Part shown: in pieces, positions 52,229 through 61,689 of the stretch | Layout of the letters: the number at the start of each line of letters is the position of its first letter | Position numbering within the stretch: the first letter of the stretch is position 1 | Assembly (NCBI GenBank): GCA_028284185.1 | Contig: JANQSG010000015.1 | Coordinates: forward strand, 1-64,000 | Length of the DNA stretch: 64,000 nucleotides | Direction: 5' to 3' | From: Kangiella sp. | GTDB taxonomy: Bacteria; Pseudomonadota; Gammaproteobacteria; Enterobacterales; Kangiellaceae | Translations under genes and position numbers: made by a program | The notes under the pieces: model-generated | Databases searched by the model: none | What the model saw: only the letters and a program-made list of their open reading frames with translations | What the model was told of the DNA's origin: nothing

Positions 52229-55195
52229 TTAGAAAGAGTAATCTACTCCCAGGTAAACGAAGCGTCCAACACTTCCATCATAGAATGAGCTGGAATTACC
52301 ACGTGTACTAGCTTCAACATCTCCAGAGTTTGGAATAAAAGGTCCTTTATCATCAAACACATTTCTAACACCAGCATAAATACGTACATCAGAATCGTCT
52401 AAATCCATTTTATATGATACTGAAAGATCATGCTTCATGTAAGAAGGGAAGAATAAGTAAAGGGGAACTTCTGCCGCACCCGTAGCAAATGCTGCCTGGT
52501 TGTTAGGATCAGCGCGAAGCTCCATATAATCATTCAATCTACCTTCATCATCAATGATAGAGCTTAGATATCTGGTTCTCCATGATAAACGCCAATTATC
52601 GTATTTCCATTTAATACTAAGTTTGGCAATATCTTCAAAAATACCCTCATCTAAGAATCCAAGGTTATTTATCCGTACAGGGCCATCATTACTTGGTTCT
52701 ATAGTTTCATGCTCAACAACATGGGTCCAATTTAGACTAAGGCTGAAATCGCCATATTCACTAGTATCAAAATTATACTCTGCTGCAACATCATAACCGC
52801 GAGTACTGATTTGGTCCAAATTATATTCACGTTGTAGAATTTCAATTAATTGACCATCAGCATCACGACGTATTAGATTACAGAACTCATTGCCAGAACC
52901 AAACGCAACAGAAGCTGAGTTATAACAACTGTTAAGTATGGACTCGTTTGCGATAGATTGGATAGCATCTTCAACGGTAATGTCATAGTAGTCAACAGCG
53001 AAACTTAAACCTTCTACTGATGGTGAAGTATAAACAAAGCCAACAGTATAAGTATCTGCAGTTTCTTCAGTTAGGCTATCGTTACCAGCGTTTGGAGAAT
53101 AACCATTATTTTCATCTTCAAAGATTCCGTTTGCGGCAATAGTTGCTGCAATGCCGGGCTCTAAGCGGCAATTATCGTGACCAGGCTCCATTGATGTAGC
53201 GGTTACATCGGCACAAATATCATCAAAGCCATCAAAGTCACCACGAGCAGGCGATAATAGCTCTGTAATACTTGGTGCTCTTTGCGCACGAGAATAACTT
53301 GCTCTGACTTGATAGTTATCAATCGGCTCCCAGAGGAAACCTAATTTATAACTGGACATTAAGTCGATATTTGGATGGCTATAGTCGGCCAGTCTTAATG
53401 AAGTATCAACAATAAGGTTATCGGCCAGCGGGACAGATAATTCACCAAAAACTTCATACACATCAATTTCACCTTTAAAGGTTGGTACTACGTTAAAGGT
53501 AATACCGCCATTACGGTGTCCTTCACTGGTGTTAAGATCCTGGGTATCTCTTCTAAAGTCAAAACCAAAAGCAGCAGCTACTGGTCCACTTGACAGCTCA
53601 AATAAATCACCAGCCATATGACCTGACAGATTTATTTGGTCAATTTGGGTATTAATTTGTGGAGTAGCACGAATCCAGTCTGCCATTTCAGGGGTGATTG
53701 AGTTAACACCAAAGATATTTAATGGCACACAACCAGCGGCACGAGCATCAGCGTCCACACACTGAATAGTACCATCAGGGAGACGTTCAGCATCTAGCGC
53801 TTGCGCCACACGAATAACATTTAACTCATTGTGACGTAATTGCTTTTGCTCATAACTACCTAAACCTAAGGCTACTTCCCAGTCCCAACTGGAGTCAAAC
53901 ATAAAGCCTTTTAAGCCAGCCCAGCTACGAATAGTGGTTCTTTCATTATCAGTGATAATATTACCAACTTCATAGAAACGGCGATCCCAACTGATGCTAC
54001 TACCGGCGTTATTTGCGATTTCAGCAGGAGCAAAAGGGTTTGTAATGGAAATAGTGCCAGGGCGAACTTCGCCTGGAGCCCCCGTTACCGGATCAAAAAA
54101 CAGCACATCAGCCCCTTCGTAGTCATCTTCAGGCGATTTATTATTAATCGACTTATTTGAGCTGTATTGGACTTGAAAGAAAGCATCTAAATCATCGTTA
54201 ATGTTGTAATCAACTTTGATAGCAGAGGAGAATTTATTATCTGGAACTTTAAGTTGAACAAATTGATCGGAATTAACCCCGTAGGTTTCTTCGTTCCAGT
54301 CGTCACGCAGGCCACTTTCATCAAACCAGTAGCCACGGGTACCACTACTTCTTTCTTCGAACACACCACCAGCAATACCATCACTACGATCACGCCAGTC
54401 ACTGGGCGTGATGTCGCGCATACACTGGTATCCATTAGCGGTCTGCATTTGGTTACAAAGTTCACTTTCACGATAACGATATCTTGGTTCTAGCTGAGCT
54501 CTGTCGCGGTCTTCAAAAGCAATACCGAACTGCCTATCCCAGCTGTTACTGAAATAAAGATAACCATCATTGTTGGCAAAGCTGGTACCATAGTCGAAAT
54601 CCAAACTAAATTCCTTACCGCCACCTTCAGGTGTGTAACCGTATCTGGCATTAACGTCAAAACCTTCTTTACCTGATTGGGTGATAATATTGACAACACC
54701 GGCAATCGCATCGGAACCATAAACTGCCGAAGCACCACCTGTAATGACTTCTACACTTTCAACTAATCCGGCCGGAATAGTACTAAGACTGATATAGTTA
54801 CCATTATAGCTATTCGACACGGTACGTCTGCCATCAATCAAGGTTAAGGTTCTATCGGTACCTAAGCGTCTTAGGTTAATGGTGGAAATCCCGGTATTAG
54901 AAACTTGAGATTGAGAGTTTTGGTTCGAAAGGCTTTCTGAAATAGCAGGAACCTGATCTGTTAGAATCTCCGATAAAGAACCAAGACCAGAATCTACAAT
55001 AGTTTCTCGACTAACTTTAATCAAAGGGGTTGGAGTGGATAGGCTTTCCCGCTTAATACGGGTACCTGTCACTACCACCGTTTCGGACTTATCCTTTGCT
55101 TCTTCCCCATCGGGTTCTTCGGCAGCGAATAAAGGTTGCGCAGTCCCCATTAATAGCGCAACCTTTAAGGCTATTACCATAGGTTTAACTTTCAT
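52229..55195 (-). CDS. TonB-dependent outer membrane receptor
   Basis: A 988-residue receptor with a signal peptide ending LFAAEE, a TonB-box-like ETVVVTGTRIKRES, a plug domain (SLSEILTDQVPAISESLSNQ, TINLRRLGTDRTLTLIDGRR, GGASAVYGSDAIAGVVNII), and a large beta-barrel with a C-terminal aromatic residue (VYLGVDYSF). The start at 55195 has GAGGTG nearby; an upstream ATG at 55207 is likely not used. It is divergent from a CadC-like regulator. Many such receptors take up peptides or glycans; the substrate is not readable. Confidence 0.93.
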   Translation of the reverse strand: MKVKPMVIALKVALLMGTAQPLFAAEEPDGEEAKDKSETVVVTGTRIKRESLSTPTPLIKVSRETIVDSGLGSLSEILTDQVPAISESLSNQNSQSQVSNTGISTINLRRLGTDRTLTLIDGRRTVSNSYNGNYISLSTIPAGLVESVEVITGGASAVYGSDAIAGVVNIITQSGKEGFDVNARYGYTPEGGGKEFSLDFDYGTSFANNDGYLYFSNSWDRQFGIAFEDRDRAQLEPRYRYRESELCNQMQTANGYQCMRDITPSDWRDRSDGIAGGVFEERSSGTRGYWFDESGLRDDWNEETYGVNSDQFVQLKVPDNKFSSAIKVDYNINDDLDAFFQVQYSSNKSINNKSPEDDYEGADVLFFDPVTGAPGEVRPGTISITNPFAPAEIANNAGSSISWDRRFYEVGNIITDNERTTIRSWAGLKGFMFDSSWDWEVALGLGSYEQKQLRHNELNVIRVAQALDAERLPDGTIQCVDADARAAGCVPLNIFGVNSITPEMADWIRATPQINTQIDQINLSGHMAGDLFELSSGPVAAAFGFDFRRDTQDLNTSEGHRNGGITFNVVPTFKGEIDVYEVFGELSVPLADNLIVDTSLRLADYSHPNIDLMSSYKLGFLWEPIDNYQVRASYSRAQRAPSITELLSPARGDFDGFDDICADVTATSMEPGHDNCRLEPGIAATIAANGIFEDENNGYSPNAGNDSLTEETADTYTVGFVYTSPSVEGLSFAVDYYDITVEDAIQSIANESILNSCYNSASVAFGSGNEFCNLIRRDADGQLIEILQREYNLDQISTRGYDVAAEYNFDTSEYGDFSLSLNWTHVVEHETIEPSNDGPVRINNLGFLDEGIFEDIAKLSIKWKYDNWRLSWRTRYLSSIIDDEGRLNDYMELRADPNNQAAFATGAAEVPLYLFFPSYMKHDLSVSYKMDLDDSDVRIYAGVRNVFDDKGPFIPNSGDVEASTRGNSSSFYDGSVGRFVYLGVDYSF

Positions 55196-55572
55196 ATCAC
55201 ACCTCATAAAATGATAAATGTATTAACTTTCTATTAAGTTAGTTAAGCTATGAAGTAAAGCCTTTAATAATAAGACTTGAAGGCTTAATGCGTTATTGTA
55301 AGTAATATGGATGTATCTCAATAAAATTAGACACACATTCCCACACTTCATAACTTATCCTCTTTGAGTATGATGGATAAGCGATTTGAGGCATAGACAA
55401 ATAAGCTCATTTTTGCATCATTTCTATATCTTTTTTTTATCATTTTTGTTGTAATGAATAGAAAATAGATACAAATAAAATTGCTCAAAAAAATACTAAC
55501 CTGTTGATTAATAAGAAAAAATCTAGTATTTTGGGCTTATTGGTTATTAGATACGGCTAAATATTCTTAGAA
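55196..55572. other. 377-base intergenic region between the receptor and its divergent regulator
   Basis: AT-rich, with no gene; it should hold both divergent promoters. No clear palindromic operator was seen. The string ATACTAACCTGTTGATTAAT near its right end resembles one at 28573-28592. Confidence 0.6.
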
Positions 55573-57705
55573 ATGGCAAGATTTAGGAGGCAAAAGCCTC
55601 AAACGGATCAAAAAAACAGCTTTCGAATAAGCGATATTTTAGTAGATCCTACAGAGTTAACCATACAAAAATATACTGAAGAAAAAGTCAGTATTCAGCC
55701 TAAATTTGTTGAAGTTTTATATTGCCTTGCGGTTAATTATCCAAGAGTCATTTCACGCGAATATATCATAGAAGAGGTATGGGATGGCAACTTCTATGTT
55801 GGTGAGAAAGCACTTAATAATGCCATCTGGCAGCTAAGAAGTATATTTTCCCAAAATCAGGAAAATACTATTGAGACCATTCGCAAAGTAGGCTATCGCC
55901 TTACCGTTAAGCCGGAGTGGGATTCCGAGGCTCCTGAGTCAATAGAACCTGAAGAAAAAAGAAGTGATTGGCTAAAACTTTCGTTAGCTATTTTATTATT
56001 AATTTTTTCGGCTATATTTGTGATTAATACTGTATGGCTAAGTGATAGTGCTGATATAAAGCCATTAGAAATCATTGATATCACCAGAGCCCCTGGAGCA
56101 GAATATTTCCCATCACCATCAGCAGATGGTAGCTTGGTCGTTTATTCAAAAGCCACTACTGGAAGCCAAAATCTTTATCTTATTGATAGGGATGCTAATA
56201 GTTTTCAAAGTAAACAGCTGACTTTTTCTGACTGGAATGATCGGTTTTCAGTTTGGAGTCATGATAATAAGCATATTTACTTTGTCAGAAGAGGTACCGT
56301 GGATAATGAGTGTGAGTTGATTAAATTAAATGTTTATACTCAAAAAGAAGACACTATTCTAAGTTGTAAAAATAATTATACCTATAGTTATGTCGATATT
56401 TCAGCTGATAATCGATGGTTAGCCGTTTCAGGTATTTTCGGAACCAGCGATTCATCCAGAATACATATTTTGGACCTGCATGATCCATCTTTGCCTATGC
56501 AAACCTTAGAATGCCAGCCAGCAGATTGTAGTATGATCGAACGGTCAATGGCGTTTAACTCACGTGATGAAAATATTTTAGCTATTACCAAGCGTAAAAC
56601 TTTTTCAGATGAAAATATTTATCTGGTCAATCGAAAAACCGGAGAACAACAACAATTAACTTTTGGCTTTGAAGATATAGATGGTATTAGCTGGCATCCA
56701 GATGGCGTTCATCTAATTTTTGCTGAGGATGTGGCATATGAAAAAAAAGGCTATATTCTTAATACTAAAACTAAAGACATTCAAGAGTTGAATATTAAAG
56801 GCTTTAGTTATCCTCAGTTTTCTCGCTTATCCAAAGAGCTTTTTTATCAGGAAAAACAAGTTAAATTTGAGTTAAGCAGTTTAAGACTAGCAAAAGGGGA
56901 AAGCTATAATTTATCGCCTTTGCTTGAATCTCAATTTAATTATAAAGACCCAGACTTTTCGGATAAGGCAGATTTGTTGGTATATCTTTCAAATGAATCG
57001 GGCCATGATGAAGCCTGGATTGCTGATACGGCCGGCCAGACTCCGCAGCAACTCACGAGTTTTGGTAAAGATGTTAAATACCCTACCTGGTCAAGGCAGG
57101 GTGATAAAATTGCCTTTCTTGCACCATCTGAACAATTGAGTGAGGATAAAATTTTTATAGTGGATGTAGCATCAAAACAAATAAAAATGTTGGAAACGCC
57201 GTTTAAGAATCATGCCCGTACTAGTTGGAGCTATTCTGATGATGCGATTATTTCTGCGGTAGAAGTGGATGAGGAAACAAATCTATTTAGTTTTGACCTG
57301 GATAGCGGTGCATATACTCAGCTGACTTCAGGTGGCGGAGAATATGGCGTTATGATATCTGCTAACGAACTTCTATATACCAAAGATGAAAAAAGTATAT
57401 GGCGAAGAAATATAGATACTCAGTTTGAAGAAAAAATACTAGAACCAGAAAGCTCTCTTTTGAGCTCCAGCTCTTGGGTTCTTGTTGATGATTTTATTTA
57501 TTATTTTGTTAGAGGTAAAGATATTGAAAAAGCAAGAAAATATTCTTTATTAGATAAAAGCGACGAGCTGATTATAAACCTTCCTGAAAGCACCTTAAAA
57601 GGGGATTCGACCATAAGTTTTTCTAAGAAAACCAATCAGCTCTTTTTTACCAGAAGTCGCAACCCTCAGTCAGACATTAAGGTATTAAAACATCCGCTTT
57701 TATAA
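55573..57705 (+). CDS. CadC/ToxR-like winged-helix regulator with C-terminal PD40 beta-propeller
   Basis: A 710-residue protein. Residues ~15-115 form a ToxR/CadC-type OmpR winged helix (NSFRISDILVDPTELTIQ, VISREYIIEEVWDGNFYVGEKALNNAIWQLR), then a single membrane helix LKLSLAILLLIFSAIFVINT, then TolB-like WD40/PD40 repeats (TRAPGAEYFPSPSADGSLVVYSK...). The DNA-binding domain is cytoplasmic and the propeller periplasmic, so it may sense a ligand or partner outside the inner membrane. Divergence from the TonB receptor suggests it controls that gene. Confidence 0.88.
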   Translation: MARFRRQKPQTDQKNSFRISDILVDPTELTIQKYTEEKVSIQPKFVEVLYCLAVNYPRVISREYIIEEVWDGNFYVGEKALNNAIWQLRSIFSQNQENTIETIRKVGYRLTVKPEWDSEAPESIEPEEKRSDWLKLSLAILLLIFSAIFVINTVWLSDSADIKPLEIIDITRAPGAEYFPSPSADGSLVVYSKATTGSQNLYLIDRDANSFQSKQLTFSDWNDRFSVWSHDNKHIYFVRRGTVDNECELIKLNVYTQKEDTILSCKNNYTYSYVDISADNRWLAVSGIFGTSDSSRIHILDLHDPSLPMQTLECQPADCSMIERSMAFNSRDENILAITKRKTFSDENIYLVNRKTGEQQQLTFGFEDIDGISWHPDGVHLIFAEDVAYEKKGYILNTKTKDIQELNIKGFSYPQFSRLSKELFYQEKQVKFELSSLRLAKGESYNLSPLLESQFNYKDPDFSDKADLLVYLSNESGHDEAWIADTAGQTPQQLTSFGKDVKYPTWSRQGDKIAFLAPSEQLSEDKIFIVDVASKQIKMLETPFKNHARTSWSYSDDAIISAVEVDEETNLFSFDLDSGAYTQLTSGGGEYGVMISANELLYTKDEKSIWRRNIDTQFEEKILEPESSLLSSSSWVLVDDFIYYFVRGKDIEKARKYSLLDKSDELIINLPESTLKGDSTISFSKKTNQLFFTRSRNPQSDIKVLKHPLL

Positions 57706-57790
57706 AGTTTTTTGTAGCATTTTGACAGTAAACTCATCTTTAATGTCTCATACATCAAATTTTAAATGCTCTTTATTAATGGAAAATCAA

Positions 57791-58573
57791 ATGAATAAAT
57801 TTTTAATTGGTCTTTTGGGACTAAGCTTAAACTTGGGAGTAATGGCTCATTCGGCAGGCCATAATAGTGAAATACAGGTTAAGCCTGTGAAATGGAAATA
57901 TAAGTTGGCGGAGGCGATGAAATCGGATATTCGCAGTGAAAAAGAGATCAAACGTGATGCCAATCGCAAGCCGATTCAGACTCTGGATTTTTTTGGCTTT
58001 TCAGATGATATGTCTGTAATTGAGCTGATCCCTGGTGGTGGTTGGTACACTAAATTACTGGCACCAACCCTGGCTGAGCGTGGTAAATATTATGGTGCGC
58101 TATTTACCCGCCGTATTGAAGAAAATCTGGTAGCTAAGCCTGGATTTGAAAAAATGAATATCCTTAAGGTGGATGCCAAAACCAGTCGCAATCAAGAAAC
58201 CCGCCTAAACTCGATTGACGAGTTTAGCTTTGATGTTGAGCCTGTGGATATGGTGCTAACCTTCCGTAATTATCATAATTTTGATAAACGAGGACGTATG
58301 AACATTAACCAAGCTGCTTTTAAGGCACTTAAATCTGGTGGCGTCTATGGGGTTATTGATCATACTCGCCGCCATATGGTGTCCTTTGATAGTGAGCAGC
58401 GTCGCCGCATTGATCCGGTTTTGGCCATTAAGGAAGTTCAAGCTGCTGGTTTTGTTTTAGTCGATTATTCAAGGCTACACTACCGCCCGCAAGATGATTT
58501 AACAAAAGAAGTGGGGCATGAGTCAGTAACTGGTCAGACCGATCGCTGGACTTTATTATTTAAGAAACCTTAA
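57791..58573 (+). CDS. Exported SAM-dependent methyltransferase-like protein
   Basis: A 260-residue protein with a signal peptide (MNKFLIGLLGLSLNLGVMAHS) followed by a Rossmann domain: VIELIPGGGWYTKLLAPTLAERG and FRNYHNFD. It resembles predicted periplasmic methyltransferases (COG4798), an unusual location because SAM is cytoplasmic. ATG at 57791 follows GGAAAA; an open frame begins at 57722 but would bury the signal peptide. Confidence 0.78.
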   Translation: MNKFLIGLLGLSLNLGVMAHSAGHNSEIQVKPVKWKYKLAEAMKSDIRSEKEIKRDANRKPIQTLDFFGFSDDMSVIELIPGGGWYTKLLAPTLAERGKYYGALFTRRIEENLVAKPGFEKMNILKVDAKTSRNQETRLNSIDEFSFDVEPVDMVLTFRNYHNFDKRGRMNINQAAFKALKSGGVYGVIDHTRRHMVSFDSEQRRRIDPVLAIKEVQAAGFVLVDYSRLHYRPQDDLTKEVGHESVTGQTDRWTLLFKKP

Positions 58574-58586
58574 TGAGTGAAGCGTT

Positions 58587-58617
58587 AAAAAAGAGATGCA
58601 GAAAGCATCTCTTTTTT
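58587..58617. terminator. Bidirectional rho-independent terminator
   Basis: AAAAAAGAGATGC, loop AGAAA, GCATCTCTTTTTT: 13-bp stem with tracts for both strands, between the methyltransferase and fabB. Confidence 0.94.
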
Positions 58618-58632
58618 GTTTGAATGGATTGT

Positions 58633-59844
58633 TTATATTTTCTCAAACAGCAGACTGCAATTGGTACCACCAAATCCAAAACTATTGGACAAGAAACTAT
58701 TAATTTCAATATTATCCATTCGTTCTCTAACAATAGGTAAGCCTTCGGCTTTTTGATCTAATTTATTGATGTTAGCAGAAGCAGCAATAAAATTTTCTTT
58801 CATCATAATTAATGAATAAACAGCTTCGTGTACACCCGTTGCGCCTAAAGAGTGGCCAGCTAATGATTTAGTAGAACCGATATAAGGAACCTTATCAGTA
58901 AAAACTTCTTTAATAGCTGCTAATTCAGCGGTATCGCCTACTGGAGTGCTGGTACCGTGGGTATTAATATAGTCAACAGCTTTATCGGTATTTGCCAATG
59001 CCATCTGCATACAGCGTGCTGCGCCTTCACCAGATGGCGCTACCATATCGTAGCCATCAGATGTTGCGCCATAACCGGTAATTTCAGCATAGATTTTTGC
59101 CCCACGGGCTTTTGCATGTTCGTATTCTTCCAGCACTAAACAACCGCCACCAGAGGAGATGACAAAGCCATCACGAGTGGCATCATAAGGGCGAGACGCG
59201 GTTTCAGGAGTGTCATTGTATTTGCTGGAAAGGGCGCCCATGGCGTCAAACAAAACTGTCAAGCGCCAATCTTCTTCTTCACCGCCACCGGCAAACATAA
59301 TGTCCTGTTTTCCCAGTTGAATTTGCTCGAGCGCGCTGCCAATGCAGTGGGCACTGGTAGCACAGGCAGAAGTAATACTATAATTGATTCCTTTGATTTT
59401 AAAAGGAGTGGCCAGACAGGCAGAAGTGGTACTGCCCATGGTTTTAGGAACGGCATAAGGCCCAATACGTTTAGGCCCTCTGGACAGTGCAGTATCGATG
59501 GCTTCGACCTGGGCTTTTTGGCCGGCACCTCCTGAACCCATAATAATTCCAGAACGAACGTTAGAAACTAAATCGTCAGCAAGTTGCGCATCTTCGATGG
59601 CCTGTTGCATAGCAATATAGGTATAAGCGGCAGCATCACCCATGAATCGTAATTTTTTACGATCAACATATTCGCTCACATCAATATTCGGCTTTCCTGC
59701 CAGATGACTTCTTAAGCCGTGTTCTTCGTAGATGTCTATTTTTTTGATGCCCGAACGTCCAGCCCGTAGAGATTTGGTGACTTCTTCAATATTGTTTCCA
59801 AGACAGGAGACTACGCCCATGCCGGTAACGACTACTCTTTTCAT
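58633..59844 (-). CDS. fabB: 3-oxoacyl-ACP synthase I
   Basis: A 403-residue KAS I with Cys near residue 161 in [21 protein letters not shown] and [14 protein letters not shown] elongates unsaturated fatty acids, and pairs with FabA. The start at 59844 ([12 protein letters not shown]) matches the family; an upstream extension to 59895 overlaps fabA. It lies 19 bases after fabA. Confidence 0.95.
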   Translation of the reverse strand: MKRVVVTGMGVVSCLGNNIEEVTKSLRAGRSGIKKIDIYEEHGLRSHLAGKPNIDVSEYVDRKKLRFMGDAAAYTYIAMQQAIEDAQLADDLVSNVRSGIIMGSGGAGQKAQVEAIDTALSRGPKRIGPYAVPKTMGSTTSACLATPFKIKGINYSITSACATSAHCIGSALEQIQLGKQDIMFAGGGEEEDWRLTVLFDAMGALSSKYNDTPETASRPYDATRDGFVISSGGGCLVLEEYEHAKARGAKIYAEITGYGATSDGYDMVAPSGEGAARCMQMALANTDKAVDYINTHGTSTPVGDTAELAAIKEVFTDKVPYIGSTKSLAGHSLGATGVHEAVYSLIMMKENFIAASANINKLDQKAEGLPIVRERMDNIEINSFLSNSFGFGGTNCSLLFEKI

Positions 59845-59863
59845 AATGATTTTTCTATCGGTT

Positions 59864-60400
59864 TTAGAATTCTTCAGTTGATTGGAATAAACCAACTCTT
59901 AAATCTTTTGTGGTATAAATTTCACGGCCATCAATAAGCATACGCCCATCGGCAATAACCATTTTAAGTTTGCGGGTAATGACTCTTTTAATATCAATAA
60001 TATAAGTAACTAATTTTGCGGTGGGTAAAACTTGACCGGTAAACTTTATTTCACCAGCACCCAGAGCGCGACCTTTGCCTGGATGGCCCAGCCACGGCAG
60101 GAAAAAACCAGAGAGCTGCCATAAGGCATCTATTCCCAAACAACCTGGCATCACAGGATCGCCTTCAAAGTGGCAGCCAAAAAACCACAAGTCGGGGTGA
60201 ATATCAAGTTCAGCAATGATCTGACCTTTGTTGTATTCGCCGCCAGTGTCCTGAATTTTGGTAATTCGATCCATCATAAGCATATTGCCAATAGGCAGTC
60301 TGGCATTTCCTGCACCAAACATTTTACCATGTCCACAATCGAGTAAATCCTGTTTGGAAAAAGATGATGGTCTGCTGGTATCTTTTGTGACTGCTTGCAT
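59864..60400 (-). CDS. fabA: 3-hydroxydecanoyl-ACP dehydratase/isomerase
   Basis: A 178-residue Fab[20 protein letters not shown] contains His77 and Asp91, with the 14-residue spacing of the E. coli pair His70/Asp84. It dehydrates and isomerises to cis-3-decenoyl-ACP, the branch point of unsaturated fatty acid synthesis. It forms an operon with fabB. Confidence 0.96.
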   Translation of the reverse strand: MQAVTKDTSRPSSFSKQDLLDCGHGKMFGAGNARLPIGNMLMMDRITKIQDTGGEYNKGQIIAELDIHPDLWFFGCHFEGDPVMPGCLGIDALWQLSGFFLPWLGHPGKGRALGAGEIKFTGQVLPTAKLVTYIIDIKRVITRKLKMVIADGRMLIDGREIYTTKDLRVGLFQSTEEF

Positions 60401-60520
60401 TTTTAAAACCTGAGCCTGTTTAAAACGGGCATTTGACTGTTGGAGGTGGCATTATGCCTAATAAATGGGGCAAATCTGGTTGGAGCAGATCTTAAATTTT
60501 TTACTCTCTTAAATTGGTAT

Positions 60521-60561
60521 AAAAAAGCCCTGGTATTCAATGGGTTAGACTGAACCAGGGC
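60521..60561 (-). terminator. Rho-independent terminator of the DDGSG-repeat protein gene
   Basis: On the minus strand GCCCTGGT and ACCAGGGC form the stem around a 19-base loop, followed by TTTTTT. Confidence 0.8.
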
Positions 60562-60690
60562 AAAAGCCAAGGTAAACACAGTTATTGACTGCGGAAGGAT
60601 AATTAAGCAAAGCTACTTACTTTATGTGAAAATAAGTAACTTTACCTTTACTTTGGCTTGCTAGGGAAGCGTTTGAATTAAGCTTGGCTT

Positions 60691-61467
60691 TTATTTGATA
60701 ACCACTTTGCCTTTGATATCATCACAGGTATTGACGCTGCCAGAACCATCATCAACGGTTAGATCGCTAGCCAAATGGCAAGCGTCTACCGAACCTGAGC
60801 CATCGTCAATGTAAACCCGTTTAGCGACATTGGTTATTTTGATGTTACCCGAACCGTCTTCGATTTCGACTTCGCCAGTCACCTGATCGATGTACATTTT
60901 GCCAGAACCATCATCCACGTATAAATCACCGTCAACATTGGTAATGGTTAAGCTACCAGAGCCATCATCCACTTTAAGGTTTCCGGTAATATTAGTAATA
61001 TCCAGATCACCAGACCCGTCATCGAACTCCACATTGGCTTTAATATTGTCGACTTTCGACCAGCCGGAACCATCATCCACTTCCAATGCTAAATGATCGG
61101 GCATATAAACCTTCAGATCGATTTTTCGTTCACCATTCGAGCCCCAGTTAAAGAATTTTTTTTCTTCAAAAGTGGCTTTTAATACGGCTTTGCCATTTTT
61201 TTCCGTTAAGGTCAGAATCATGTGCTTATTCAGCCAGTCAGCGGCTTCGTCTTCATCTACACCATCCACACTGATTTGTGCATCAACCTGGATCTGTTTT
61301 AAATCTGCTTTACCTGAAACTGTCAGCGAACCCGCTCCGGAGTCAATAAAGAATGAATCAAGATTACCGCTATCCAATGATAATTGGCGTTCGGTTTCAA
61401 GTGCCAGGACGGAGGTGGATGCCGCTAAACAAGTGCTGACAAACAGTGGTTTTAGTAAGAATTTCAT
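60691..61467 (-). CDS. Secreted protein with seven exact 18-residue DDGSG repeats (probable beta-solenoid)
   Basis: A 258-residue exported protein (signal peptide to about residue 22). The C-terminal half holds the motif (D/E)DGSG at residues 131, 149, 167, 185, 203, 221 and 239, exactly 18 residues apart, with hydrophobic positions every other residue between them (for example SGSLTITNVDGDLYV). This is what a right-handed beta-solenoid of one turn per 18 residues would look like. Two Cys at 230 and 248 are also one period apart and could stack or disulfide-bond. It resembles DUF4097/GIN-domain-type secreted beta-helix proteins; function unknown. Confidence 0.85.
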   Translation of the reverse strand: MKFLLKPLFVSTCLAASTSVLALETERQLSLDSGNLDSFFIDSGAGSLTVSGKADLKQIQVDAQISVDGVDEDEAADWLNKHMILTLTEKNGKAVLKATFEEKKFFNWGSNGERKIDLKVYMPDHLALEVDDGSGWSKVDNIKANVEFDDGSGDLDITNITGNLKVDDGSGSLTITNVDGDLYVDDGSGKMYIDQVTGEVEIEDGSGNIKITNVAKRVYIDDGSGSVDACHLASDLTVDDGSGSVNTCDDIKGKVVIK

Positions 61468-61689
61468 GGCGATTTCCCCTTAACAATTTTAATGGTTACT
61501 TTATTATCAGATACTCATAAGATGCCATTTAGAGGCAGAGGGTTTAAATGGATGCTGGTTAGTATGTAACAAAGTATTTCTTAATCGAGTTTTTAATGTC
61601 GAAATTCTGAATTAGTGAAATGGATAATTGCCATTTGTTACTGGCTCGTTATGATACTCCCAGTTAATACACATTCTAAGGAGCTTTTT

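Noticed and set aside
60700-61090. 54-base periodic DNA repeats in the DDGSG gene taken as a CRISPR array
   Set aside because: The periodicity is protein-coding with conserved residues, the repeats are not identical in DNA, and there are no spacers of foreign type or cas genes.
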